The notes under the pieces were generated by a model that ran no database searches, was not told the origin of the DNA, and was given only the letters and a program-made list of their open reading frames with translations. A stretch of DNA of 64,000 nucleotides from contig JAALGZ010000027.1 of NCBI GenBank assembly GCA_015227615.1, positions 434,001 through 498,000 of the forward strand, given 5' to 3'. The position numbers and the translations under genes were made by a program. Positions 44,974 to 56,618 of this stretch are shown one piece after another. How positions within the stretch are numbered: the stretch's first letter is position 1; the number at the start of each line of letters is the position of its first letter. The DNA is from Labyrinthula sp. Ha (Eukaryota > Sar > Bigyra > Labyrinthulida > Labyrinthulaceae).

Positions 44974-47949
44974 TTATAATGACTTTGCTCTTTCGTCCTT
45001 AAATTCCTTTCCTTTTTCTCTAAATTGTTTCCACATTTTATCAATATTCCAATCATCTCCTTCAGGACCAGTCCAAGTTGACAAACCCATCAAGAAAAAT
45101 AAGGTATAGAACAAACTAAACGAGATAGTCAAAGCTAACATCACTCCCATTTTAAAGAAAAACACGATCTGCGTTCCAAGCAAAAACATACCAGCTCCAA
45201 GTGTGGTTAATCCACCAGCTACAACTGTTTTTGATATTGTTTTCGCTGAAAAAGCAACTTTTAACTCTCTTTCTTCAATACCCTGAGTTTCATATGCATA
45301 ACAATACATATGTGACATATGAACGGCATAATCTACTGATAAACCAACAATCATAATAATATTTATCGCTTCTGCAGTACCAAGTTGATATCCAAGAGGA
45401 ACAGCAACAATTCCCATAACTGTAAGAATAATCCATGCAATAGTAAGGACTACAAAAGTGGCCATAACAACATTGTTTGTTGCCCGCATCATAATTATAT
45501 AGACCACTGGGATTGTAATAGCTAATCCACGAATTGCATTTGCTAGGAGAGCTCTTCCAGATGCTTCAGTCACAAAAATATCAGATGCAAACTTCAAATG
45601 GTTATAACCATATTTTTCTTCTTCTTCATCCAAGAAATCTCGAAGTTCATTACGTACTCCACGAACCTGTGGACCTGGTTGAAAAGGAGATACAACTATT
45701 CTAAACTCAATTGTCGTAAACAAGACTCTTCCATCCTCAATTCCAAAGGATTCTTTTATTTCTTCACTACCAGATGAGCTAGCAAAACTATCTAAAAGAA
45801 CCGCTAATTCTTCCGTAGTAATTGAGTCATCAAAATCAGGTGACGATGCATTCAATGAGGATCCTGGATTTTCTGCTTCATAAAATGCATTGAATATTTT
45901 TAAAGGACAAATATGTTGGTAATCAGTTGTTTCTGGAGTTACAAGAAGATCAACACCATTGCAAACCTTTCCTCTGCAGGGGATTTGAGTTATATCATCA
46001 CAAGTAGACATAATATTGTTCATCATATTAATATCCAGTACAAAGTCTTTATCATAAACAGCATGCTCTTTATACTCATCAGGATCCCCAGTATATCTAC
46101 TCCAAGTATCTCGATCAACACCTTTAATTCCAAAAGAAAACGTTAATCGACTAAATCCGGCATCTGATCCGCCAATAAATTCACCAAGACCAACAAACTC
46201 TTGAAGCATATGATCATCAGGAAGAAAATTCTCTTGTTCTGTTAATTCTTCTAATTGTGTTGTACCAGCTAAACCAAGAAGACCAATTCCAACAGTAAAA
46301 ACAACAATAGGAATATGATAGTTCAATAATAGTGGAATATATTTATCCTCAACTATTCCATCCCAAGAAAATAAAGAAGCTTTCTCCATTATTGGCTCAG
46401 GGTTTTCAATTTCCTTCTCTTCGATTTTTTCTTCAACTTTATATCCCCATCTTCTATGATAAACTAAAATAGTTGCAGGAACAATAGTTAGCGAGAAAAT
46501 ATACACCATCATCACACAAAGAGCAGCAAAAATTCCAAAAGCTGAAATACTAACAAGTGGAGTTATTGCAGTAAAGGCAAAAGCGCAGAATGTTGTTAAA
46601 CTTGTGTTGAAAACTGTTGTAGTTCCTCTTGTGTGCATGTAAATCATTCTTCTTAACTCAGCTGTTGAGTCATCAACCTCTGCTTTTTGTTTTGAAAAGA
46701 TCTCCCTTGATTGAGTCCAAGCATCAAGCAAGACAAAGTTTGCATCGGCACCAATTCCAATTATCAAAAAGATTGCCAGGATTTGTAGAAAATCAAAATA
46801 TCCAATTTGAATAATTGCTTTGTAGATGAAGATAGAGGAAGTTACAGAAGCAAAAATGTATGACATGAAACATAACGTCAAGAATTTGGAACCAGTATAG
46901 AAGATCATCCAGCAGCTTACGAACAAGAAACTCATAATTATCCAAGTCGCATCAGCAAGAATAAGACGAGTAAATTCCTCTTCTAAGAGCTCAAATATAA
47001 AAACTATAGCTCGAATGTCTCCAATTTTACATTTATGTCTATAAACACTTCGAAAAAAAGTATTTTCACTCCCACAAAAATCGAAAATATCTGATTCAAT
47101 ATCTAAGAGCGCATCTTTTGTTTCATCTTCTGTAGGAGAACCAATCCCAATCATACTTCTGACAATTGTCGATGTTTCTCTGGAATTAACAAAGAAACCA
47201 TTTCGAACTTCCAATACTGGGTTTGACTCTATTTCTTCATAAAATAAGTCAAGCTCTTCTTCTACATCCTCTTGATCTAGCAATGGACAATCTGTATAGT
47301 TAAACGTAAAGTTTGTTATTCTATTGTAGAAAACACTTGCAATAGAAAGACCGTCAACAAAAACATCTGTTGGATCTATTGTGCTGACACAAACGTCTTC
47401 CGTTCTTGAAGTGTCGCATGGAATATCATTAGGATTATACTCTTTGAACACAGATTGCTCAAATTCGCAGATGCTTTGCAAATTCTTTGCGTTTATGATC
47501 TCCTCGTTCTTTAAACTAGACCTATCCCAAACATAGCCAAACAGCATTTGTGTTTCATTTAAATTATCATCATCATCAAAATTCACATCGAAATCATCTC
47601 TTGCTAATCTAATCCCATCTTGTGCTATATTTGCAGGATCACTTGGATTAGAGGTATCATTTTCACCTTGAAGGAAAGGAAATAAAGCCAATCCTAGGAT
47701 TGTCATAAGAAAGAGCACACAGCAATAACTCATGCAAAATTTTCCAGGGCGTTTGTGGATGTATCGACACAGATCAGCTTTCCATCCTTGTTCATTCTCA
47801 AGCTCGGGTGGACTTGATACTAAACTCTTTTGTCTTTGAGATAAACTTCTAAATATATCCTTCGCAGAAGATGCTCTTCTCTCTAACTTGGGAACTTTTT
47901 CTTCATCAAACTCCAGTTTATTTATATTATCTCCTTCTGCAATTGTCAT
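44974..47949 (-). CDS. Patched/Dispatched-like RND transporter with sterol-sensing-type domain
   Basis: One open frame of 991 aa with the first ATG at 47949; the frame is open further upstream but only from a TTG. A cytosolic N-terminus precedes a first membrane helix (about 70-92). A large extracytosolic loop with an acidic run (FDDDDN) follows, then a cluster of helices (about 345-530) containing GIGADANFVLLDAW near residue 397. A second loop and a second helix cluster follow, with GLSVDYAVHMSHMY near 868. This duplicated plan, six helices per half with a charged residue after Gly in helix 4/10, is that of Patched, NPC1 and Dispatched, which move sterols or lipids using an ion gradient. It lacks the NPC1 N-terminal sterol-binding domain. 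Substrate unknown. No intron is required, unusual for so long a gene here. Confidence 0.9.
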   Translation of the reverse strand: MTIAEGDNINKLEFDEEKVPKLERRASSAKDIFRSLSQRQKSLVSSPPELENEQGWKADLCRYIHKRPGKFCMSYCCVLFLMTILGLALFPFLQGENDTSNPSDPANIAQDGIRLARDDFDVNFDDDDNLNETQMLFGYVWDRSSLKNEEIINAKNLQSICEFEQSVFKEYNPNDIPCDTSRTEDVCVSTIDPTDVFVDGLSIASVFYNRITNFTFNYTDCPLLDQEDVEEELDLFYEEIESNPVLEVRNGFFVNSRETSTIVRSMIGIGSPTEDETKDALLDIESDIFDFCGSENTFFRSVYRHKCKIGDIRAIVFIFELLEEEFTRLILADATWIIMSFLFVSCWMIFYTGSKFLTLCFMSYIFASVTSSIFIYKAIIQIGYFDFLQILAIFLIIGIGADANFVLLDAWTQSREIFSKQKAEVDDSTAELRRMIYMHTRGTTTVFNTSLTTFCAFAFTAITPLVSISAFGIFAALCVMMVYIFSLTIVPATILVYHRRWGYKVEEKIEEKEIENPEPIMEKASLFSWDGIVEDKYIPLLLNYHIPIVVFTVGIGLLGLAGTTQLEELTEQENFLPDDHMLQEFVGLGEFIGGSDAGFSRLTFSFGIKGVDRDTWSRYTGDPDEYKEHAVYDKDFVLDINMMNNIMSTCDDITQIPCRGKVCNGVDLLVTPETTDYQHICPLKIFNAFYEAENPGSSLNASSPDFDDSITTEELAVLLDSFASSSGSEEIKESFGIEDGRVLFTTIEFRIVVSPFQPGPQVRGVRNELRDFLDEEEEKYGYNHLKFASDIFVTEASGRALLANAIRGLAITIPVVYIIMMRATNNVVMATFVVLTIAWIILTVMGIVAVPLGYQLGTAEAINIIMIVGLSVDYAVHMSHMYCYAYETQGIEERELKVAFSAKTISKTVVAGGLTTLGAGMFLLGTQIVFFFKMGVMLALTISFSLFYTLFFLMGLSTWTGPEGDDWNIDKMWKQFREKGKEFKDERAKSL

Positions 47950-49950
47950 TATGGTTTGTTTGTTTTGGTTTTGTTTGTTTTGGTTTTGTTTGTTTTGGTT
48001 TAGTTCTGAGAATATAGCCGTTGAGTTACCGACAGCGATATCGTGTGCAGTCAAATTTCTTAACAAAAAAAATTACCAGAACATAACGGTAATATCTATC
48101 TTCTGGATTACTATGGAATTATTCTTTCGCGACTTTCTCAAAAATGAATAGCATATATTTTGTTAAGAAAAATATGTGGTAAACTAAGCATACAAAATTT
48201 TATTGTGATATTGTTTTACTTTTGCAATATGGAGGATCTATAAATTATGCTCATTATAATATTATGGAATTATTCTGTAATTTCTATTTACTTACGGTAG
48301 ATAACATGTATTCCGTTAAGAAATAATGGTGCGGTGCTTAATTGTCGGATATGCCGAAGTAACGGTCAAGTACCTGGTGATAATATAATTAGAGATACAC
48401 TAAATATTGAAGACTTATTTCAGTTTTAAAGACAAAAGGTTGTACAAAAGTTAATTACAAAATGAATTACATATGACTATACCTGCTCTTCTTTCCAGAA
48501 GATATAAGAACACAAAAAGTTGCATACAATAAAAGAAATAGATAAATGATTATTAGTCATAACCATTATTGTGCTTGAACAGGGAATTGGTTAAGCCAAT
48601 AAATGCAGAATGACGGAAAGAAAGGTATATCCTAAGAAAAGATGTGACTCTATCAAGGACAGGGTGTTCTATATAGAAAGACCAATATACTAAGGATATA
48701 TATATAAACGAATTTATGTAATATGAATGACTTAACAAAAAAAAACTTCTGATTGACCAGTCCTCTTCTAAGAAACAAATGGTCAAAGGACTTGTAAAGG
48801 CTGCACACAAAAATGATTTTCCGGATTTTTACAGAATATTACTGAGTATACACTCTTGTCATTTGACACGCATATCATTTTTTTGAACTACGTAACAGCA
48901 TCATTTTGTTCCCTCAATTAACTGCTTAAGACTTTTTTCAGTATGAACTTGAAACACCAAGTTTTCAGGAATATTTTTTAAGATTAATTAAAGAGCTGAC
49001 CTATTTTCTACAGTGCGAAACCAAGTTCTTTCTCCACACCTAATGATGCCACCATATTCACTCATTTTCTTGCTTTAAGAAGAGCTGGCAAATTTAGCAC
49101 TTTCTACACTACCAATAGAACACTCATAAAATTGCATCAACTGCCCCAGAACCTATAGCACGTCAAGTTCTTCGGTACGACCTAGAAAGTGTTCTCGAAG
49201 CGCAACTGTTGCCCTTTCTAGAGGTAACAAAGTCTTGAGTACATATTAAGTCAAAAATCTTCTTGAATATGAAAAAAGCTTTGAGATTTCAGTCAAAGCC
49301 CAATAAAAAATGCGTAATTTTGACAAGATAATCCAGTAATTTTTTTAGGTCATGAATCTAAATTGAACCAAAACGTTGGTATAGATCTATAAGCGATTGC
49401 CGAACTAAGTGTGTAACTGCTAAAACTTACTGTTAGATTCGATCTAGTAACTACCGTAAAGCGTTCTATAAATTTAGGTTCTCTAATATTGGAAGGACCA
49501 GGATGTTGAAATATTAGGTTAAGTTGTGTTCACTTCTTGGTTCCCCTATTAAGTCTTGTTGTTTATATTTTGGTGGTTGTTATATTATACGTTAAGTCTT
49601 ATATTGAAATATGTCCTGAGTATCTCACCGGCCTGTATTTATATTTCTAACTGTATTTATTTCTATATATTTAGGTATTGGCATATCTTCAATAAGTCTG
49701 CTAATACCAAGTTCTAAGACTAAACTGGCTCTCAAGGTACTACTTTTACTATATATAAACTAAATGACACAACATTAATGTAATTTGCAATAACATCTTC
49801 CCTTAGTTTATGTAGTACTTTTCTAAAAGCTTGATAAATATATGTTTTTCAAAGAATTTCGCAATTATATCGGAATACCTTTTATCTGTTGGAAAATATT
49901 GTAACTTCTCCCTCTTTTCAATTATTTCTTGTACTACGTATTTATATCTG
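47950..49950. other. Upstream region of the Patched-like gene and gene-poor DNA
   Basis: Apart from the 15-bp repeats, no feature was found. A minus-strand frame at 48553-48810 is hydrophobic and starts with ATG but matches nothing and was not annotated. Confidence 0.4.
47955..47999 (-). repeat. Three perfect 15-bp tandem repeats in the leader of the Patched-like gene
   Basis: Unit TTTGTTTGTTTTGGT on the plus strand (AACC/AAAC-rich on the sense strand), three exact copies ending five bases upstream of the ATG. The unit keeps the upstream frame open (Asn-Gln-Asn-Lys-Gln). It is probably untranslated. Confidence 0.8.
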
Positions 49951-51280
49951 GCATCAAAGTGTGTTAATCATCTTGCCAATTTACCTTGACCCAATCTCAA
50001 TGCCGATTCATTATCTATTAGAATGACAGTCTTAAAATCTACACTCAATGATTTTAATAAATTGAATATCACACACAGACCTATAACTGAACATATTATT
50101 CCAAGATTTTCAGCCTCGATGAACAGTATAGTTGCAATAGATTCAGTTTTACTTCGATAGAAGAAGATTATCTCATTTGAAAGCATTAGGTTTCCGTCCC
50201 TAGTTTTGCTCTCTTTCTATTTAGCATAAGAACTGCTCACTAGATAAAATATATTCTAAAAGTGTTTTATTGTATCTTATTTCATTTTCTTCGTCATTTT
50301 TGTAATTTAATACATTACTGCCTTTTTTAATTATTGCAAACATTTGTAAATTGGGTTCCTATGTCTGATTTACTATATATGAACACAGAAGGTCATTTCA
50401 TATCCTTTGCAAACTGTAATGTAGCTTAATCGACCCACAGTTTTATGATGTTCTCTATCTGCAGAAGGTTAATTCACATCGTCCATTATAAACTTTTTTT
50501 TTCATCTGGTGCTTCTAATTTGCTTTTCGGAAGTTCCAACCGATATTTTTTAAAATCTTTAATAATATGGTTCACCAAGTTTACACAATTCACTTAACTC
50601 TTGCCTCTTATCAAAGATAACCTTATACATGCGTGATCAGCGAGATTAAAAGCCAATTTCAACTATTCAATTTTATATTCTCAAATGCGCCAAATTTTTA
50701 TCCTCAACACTATGAAACAAACCGTATACATATGCTAATGTAATCAGTTTCTTTTTCCTGCCTTTATTTGTAAAAAAAACACTTGTCAATCGGTAACGAT
50801 CTCAGTCCAGTCCATATTGATGCTTATGTCATAGCTTTGCGCAATACTTTAGATACATTCCTCACTCTGTATATTGAGATGCAATTTTTGCAGACATGAT
50901 TTTCATATTTCCTTCTGAGGCGACCTTTCGGATATTCAATAAAGATAGATTTGTCACCTGTGGTATACATGAAACAAGCGGCTATACCTAAGCGCCGTAA
51001 CCGGGTTCTAAACTGCGACAGCATACATAGGAAGATACTAATAGTTCCTATTGCCGCTACTTGAGCGCGCTATTCCAGCACTTTTGTACAAGTATTCTTC
51101 CATAGTTGTCGTTTGCAAATTGATGTATTTTCGCTAAGAATTTATTATTCAGGTTGCATATAACTATTGGCGGTTCATCCAGTCTAGCAATACTGGTACG
51201 AGGATATTGAGATGGAATAACTTTCAACACTCCTGTAGTTAATAAAGATATGTTTTCTCTTGGGTAGGCCATATATCAGA
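49950..51280 (-). mobile_element. Ty1/copia-like retrotransposon fossil
   Basis: On the minus strand, reverse-transcriptase-like sequence of the copia type lies around 50.7-51.0 kb. It is followed at 49968-50186 by an RNase H-like segment with the family's Ile-Asp-Asn-x-Ser-Ala signature. RNase H at the end, after RT and with no integrase downstream, fits Ty1/copia rather than Ty3/gypsy. The element is broken in many places, its gag and integrase parts were not found, and no terminal repeats were recognised. It looks old. Confidence 0.6.
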
Positions 51281-52900
51281 CGGCTCTATCGTATCTGCTG
51301 TTAATATGCCAAAAATTCTGTGACCAGTAGGTGACAAACTAATATTCGCTGACAAGGAAAAATTTAAAACATAATTTTTTTTCGCGGTCTCTTACCACTG
51401 ATAATATTAGCTGTAATAAATCGAAGTTTCCTAGTTTCTTATTAGAAAATTTATGAGGTGTATATGTGCCAATAGTTTCCAGCGGTAATCCAGCGTATAC
51501 AACCCCTTCCTTAATTAATTTTGTTCTTCCTTGGTAGATACTTCCACAATTTCGTCCTTATCTCTTGAGATCTAAAGATATCCCTTGCCACGTTCTATAT
51601 AACTTTACTTATTTTTGGTAAGTTGGTGGGTGTTATTTGTTTTGAAGTTTTTTGAATGAAAATTTAATAAATTGTACTGATGGTTCATACCTTATCCAGC
51701 TTCATGGTTCTTGTATGTATCATTCTCTGCTTTTAAAGTTGATAAAAATATATGATTTGAATACAATGTCGTTTCCAAGATATATTATCGGCAATGTGCA
51801 ATGAAGTAGCTAGTGTTTATGCACTTTTGAAATTGTATCTTCCTTTTCATAATATCAAATCAAATCAAATAAAGGGAAAATTTTAGGTCTGGGAAAATAT
51901 TATCTTTTAAGTATTAAAACCCTTTTTCAAAAAATTATATAACAAGTTAGGAAATATATCCCTTGGCCCTAGAAAATGAAAAAACAGCTAGTAATGGCTA
52001 ATAAAGACTGTGGTGTCTTAAGAACACACACCTCTAGGTTACATATACTTATGTAACAAATCAATTTTAAAATAAAGTATCCAGATAGAAAGGCTTCTGT
52101 GATTGCATCTATACCGTCAATTCCTATTTATTTTTCGATGGTTCAAATGATAACCCCAACGTCTCAGGAAACAGTTAATTTACATTGCTATAACGTATTC
52201 GTTTAAATTTCAGCTACAGAAGCATTACAAGACAAAACTCGAGAGCTAGTGATAGAAGTATATTAAACATAATTCTATTTACCCAGTCACCCGAAGTGGT
52301 TTTAATTAAGAGACATATTGTTTGTAGAATGGCCTACCTCTCCGTCGAATGACAAACAATAGCTCGTAAATTCACTTTGGATATTGTTTTTATTGGGTTA
52401 AATAAAACAATTCCTTGAACTATCATTTCGAATATAGATCCAACTTGATGGTTTTATCTGAAAATTCATACTGACAACATTTGCGCAGATATAGCTCAGA
52501 GAATGCGATTATTCACATCAGCTATAAGAATAATAACCTTATAATAGATACCGGTGGGTTCACAACGGGTAAAACTGATTCATTGGACTCTGCCTTGTGT
52601 TGTCTTAAATTAAATGGAAAAGGCACCGGTTAGAGTTATGTTACAAAATTCTGTACCAAATACAGATTGAAGGAACATATAACTTCTCCTTTGACTTAGA
52701 GAAAGATATATTTAAATAGTCTTCTGAAATAATGACTTTATTCAACTAATTCATATCCTGGGCTTTGGAACAGGAAGAAACAAATATACATTAAAGCAAC
52801 GGGATTCGAGAATATCTATTTTTTTCGTGTAAGATCCAGATCCAAGTAAGAGAATATTATGTGCTACATTAGCACCAAATCCTCAATATAGTCATATGTG
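51281..52900. other. Gene-poor interval between two retroelement fossils
   Basis: No open frame over 60 codons. A short (TCAAA)3 run lies near 51857. Probably worn element flanks. Confidence 0.4.
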
Positions 52901-54700
52901 ACATTTTTTTACTTAAAATATGTTTGATTTCTTGAAAATTATATGAATATAACGCAGGTCAATATGGGACATTGTGATTGTATACGAACACATTTTCTCT
53001 TTTCTTTTAGGATAAAGAAACCGCCATCTTTCCAATTATTATGACAACGGCATTGGCAGAAAAACGATGTCAAGACTAGAAACATTCGACTAAGAAAATA
53101 ACACGAAAATTCTATTAGTTCTACAACTCAAAGAGTGAAATATAGACCCACAACTTTTCAATTGAGCAGACACAGATAATCTCAGGTAATTCCTAGTTTG
53201 CATGGATGGAATAAACTTCGCGTTAATTTGGACATTGGTTCACATACGACAATTTTATCTCAACAAATTTTCAACTCCTTGGAAACTACTTTTTAAGTAA
53301 GTTGAAATGGGTTAGGAATTTACAGTTGATTCATAAAACGACTATATGTCAGATAAGGGAGTCCGATATACGATAGGAGCCCACTTCCTTCTTATACCTT
53401 TCAACAGCTCTACTTGTGAGAGATACGGTTGCGCTCATTATTCTAGTTCAGTACATCTCAATGGGTACTTTTATAGATAAGACTCGTAAAATGACTAAAT
53501 TTCGTGGAAGTGTGATTCACATTATCACAAGAGAAGGAAAATATCTTTCATATTGGCGTTTATCCGTACCTTTCTTTTATATATCAAGAAACCCAAGATC
53601 GATATCAATAGACAATTAATACGACCATCCAAAGTAAGTAGACTTTTATAACTGAAATAATGGTCGATATTGATAATATTTTTTTTAAAAAAGATAAAGT
53701 TCTTCAGTAAAAAATAAGAATGTGCTGGATAAGGGAGGCACATTTTGTTAGAAATCAATAACTCATGTCCAAACATATGTATCAACCGCTTTCAAACCTG
53801 TACTTAGAATGCATCACCTGTCGAATTTGTCTTTAAAGTAGACAAAAATCTTGAGAGTCTCAGGGGATGTAGAATTTGTCCTTTTGCAAAATATAAAATG
53901 GTTATAGCTAAACTCTGACCGAAATAATTAGTTGAGGAAAACATCGTTACAAATATTTATCCCAAATGATATACTCCAATATTTTCGGTTATTAAACCCG
54001 GTAGTGTCTTAGCGGATAAATCACCAAGAATTATATAATAGTTATTTTGCTTAATCTATAGAAAAACTTGTAATCTAGAAGGTAAATAATCTCCTTAGAG
54101 ACCGGATTATGAGAGTGGTTATTATCGACACTGAATATTTGATTAATTTGAGCTCAAAGAGTGTTTCTTTCAACTTCATCTATTTGAATATAAAAAAAGC
54201 ATATAATACTTTTTCAGTTATAACAAATGTTCTATATCAATACAACATTCTACAAATAGCATGTATATATATGCAGCAATTATTTTGAAAGGTGACTTAA
54301 CCCGCATTGTAAGAGATTTCTAGGTGGAAATTGTTTTCACATATGTCGATATTATTCTTATCTTCAACATAGGATGTAAATCAGAATACGAGTAATATGT
54401 AAAGTAAGCTCTTAAGTGTTTGATTTGATTAATATTAGTAATAGGGCTAGTAAAGTAGTTTTTTGTCAAACGAGAGGCCGGATATCTGGGGGAAATAGTT
54501 AATTCATTAGGGAAGAAAGTTAAAAAAATATACAGAAAAAACGAAGAATGTACGTAAAATTTACCTAAAACGGAAATACGATACTGGATATGAGCTGTTA
54601 ACTAGCAACGTAACTTTATTGCCTACTATACAGAGGGTGAAAACCCTGATAGAATTTATCAACAAAGTGTGTGGATGCAAATAAGGATTGAGTCATCTCA
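52900..54700 (+). mobile_element. Ty3/gypsy-like retroelement fossil
   Basis: On the plus strand a protease-like segment with an active-site-like context lies near 53.2 kb. Reverse-transcriptase-like sequence follows around 54.1-54.4 kb, including a Tyr-Val-Asp type catalytic box. It is very worn, broken in many places, and lacks recognisable terminal repeats. The Ty3/gypsy assignment is tentative; a related LTR family is possible. Confidence 0.45.
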
Positions 54701-56577
54701 CAAAAAAGCACCAAGTATACAAAGGAAATGTTGAAACTAATTTCGTGATTCACCATCTGTACTCTAATAACACATCTACACAGTAAAATAATGTTTAGGC
54801 TGCAGCCATCACAGGTATTTTAAAATGCCAAGAACAACAAGGAAAATATAGCAAACTTCTTCAGTAAAAGGTTATTTAATATCTATAAGAATAAAGGAAT
54901 CCCAAAAACCAAGTTTATAACTTTGATAGATTAGTTGAAATATTTCAGATTATACATTTGTTACTAATCTGTAAGATTTTAGAGTTAACCAGGTGTTGGC
55001 ATAATGGCATTTGAAATAGACTCCTTAAACAAGTTTCCAAAGTATGTAACCAAAATGGATAAATTATAGGCTGAGAAATTGGTAATCGCTGCTACACATG
55101 ATAAGACATAATATCTTAAAAGTATATAAAATTAATAACTGAAACTGTACATGACTAATTATTAAATGATCATTTTTCTAATGTTAGTTTTCTGCAAAAA
55201 AAATAAAAAAGTACAGATATTATATCCTCAAAGCAGAATCTATGAAATTAAATACTTCAAGGAGCAAAACTGAAATTCAGAAAAACATAATCGTAATTCC
55301 TATTATTGACGTAAAAATTTGACACATAGTATTTATAAGAGATACACCAATATGTCACACCTTGGCATGAAGAGTACAAGTAAGTTACTTACGAATATTT
55401 TTTTTTCCAAGATGACAAAAAGTAGCGGGGAAATGTAATGACCTCTTGTGGGATATTAATAAATATGGAACATACGACCCCAATGAAAAAAAAAATATTT
55501 AAAAATTTTACGGAAGAAAGCAGATAGTTATTATAGAAACATAGTTGGCGAAAACTCATTGATTCCTTTCCAGATTTATACATCTATGTCACCTATTTTG
55601 AAGAACTTTGTTCACTACGTTAGGTACGAGGTCCTGAATAACACGTTCATAGCGGAAAGGGGAAATTACTTGAAGAGAAATTGGTACTGAATCAGTGAGC
55701 TTACATAAATAAATAACACTGAAAACGATCTTGATGTAGATTTTATTGGTAATTGAATGGGAAGTACATCGTTGCCTAAATCTTTGAATTATTTTACTCT
55801 CCATATCTAAATGAAATAGCATATAGGATTCACTGCTTTCTAAAAAAGAATTACCGGGGAAGAGAAAACTTCAAGATCAAAAGATTTTCAATTTATCAAA
55901 TGTTGAATTTAGGATGAATAGTCTTAGTGAATAGAACAACCCGTTGTCTCTATTGGAAATACTGATTGACTCTACACAGATAAAAAATTCTGAAGTAAAA
56001 TGTGGTAATATAAGATGATACTCAAAAGATTTATGAATCGAAATGTTTTGTCTTTTTCAGAATATTTCAGCAAGAGATTTTGCCAGTTCAGGACGGGATT
56101 GGCGGTTCGTTTTATTTGGAGTGCAACAGTGATGTGGATGAAGTTGGTGAAAGATTTGTCGAATTTGTTTTGCATAACGTTCAAAGAGGTTATATGGAAA
56201 AATCAAGTAATAACGAATGGACTGTGAAGCAACTAGTGTTTAAGAAAACTTGTACTTGTAGCTATTGTTTACACAAATTTCAGCCTTTATTTTCTTAATT
56301 TCTAATATCAGAATGAGAGGAAACATGTAAATGCATATCCCCAAACATAATATTTATTAAGTCTTTAAGTCATATTTCCAGAGTATTATTTAACGTATTA
56401 TGGTTTGGCATTTACTTTTATCTGATAAAAGTTCGCGTCTTCTACCTCCATCTCATTAAGTATATTGGATTTAGGAGCTTTACCGAGTACTTTCTTGTGT
56501 GAATAGGTTTCAGGTTTTCTTGAGATGTAGGTTATGATGCTGTAGCTGTGGTTTGCACAATATTACATATATTTGAC

Positions 56578-56618
56578 TAATAAATAAATAAATATATATA
56601 CATATATATATATATATC
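56578..56618. repeat. AT-rich microsatellite (TAAA)n and (TA)n
   Basis: TAAATAAATAAA passes into an interrupted TA run. Simple low-complexity sequence. Confidence 0.85.

Noticed and set aside
47949-48066. Extended N-terminus of the Patched-like protein including the NQNKQ repeats
   Set aside because: The frame opens only with TTG after a TAA. The nearest upstream ATG could be joined only by an 18-nt intron, shorter than any other here.
48553-48810. Minus-strand frame of 85 codons
   Set aside because: No motif, low-complexity hydrophobic composition and no conserved context.
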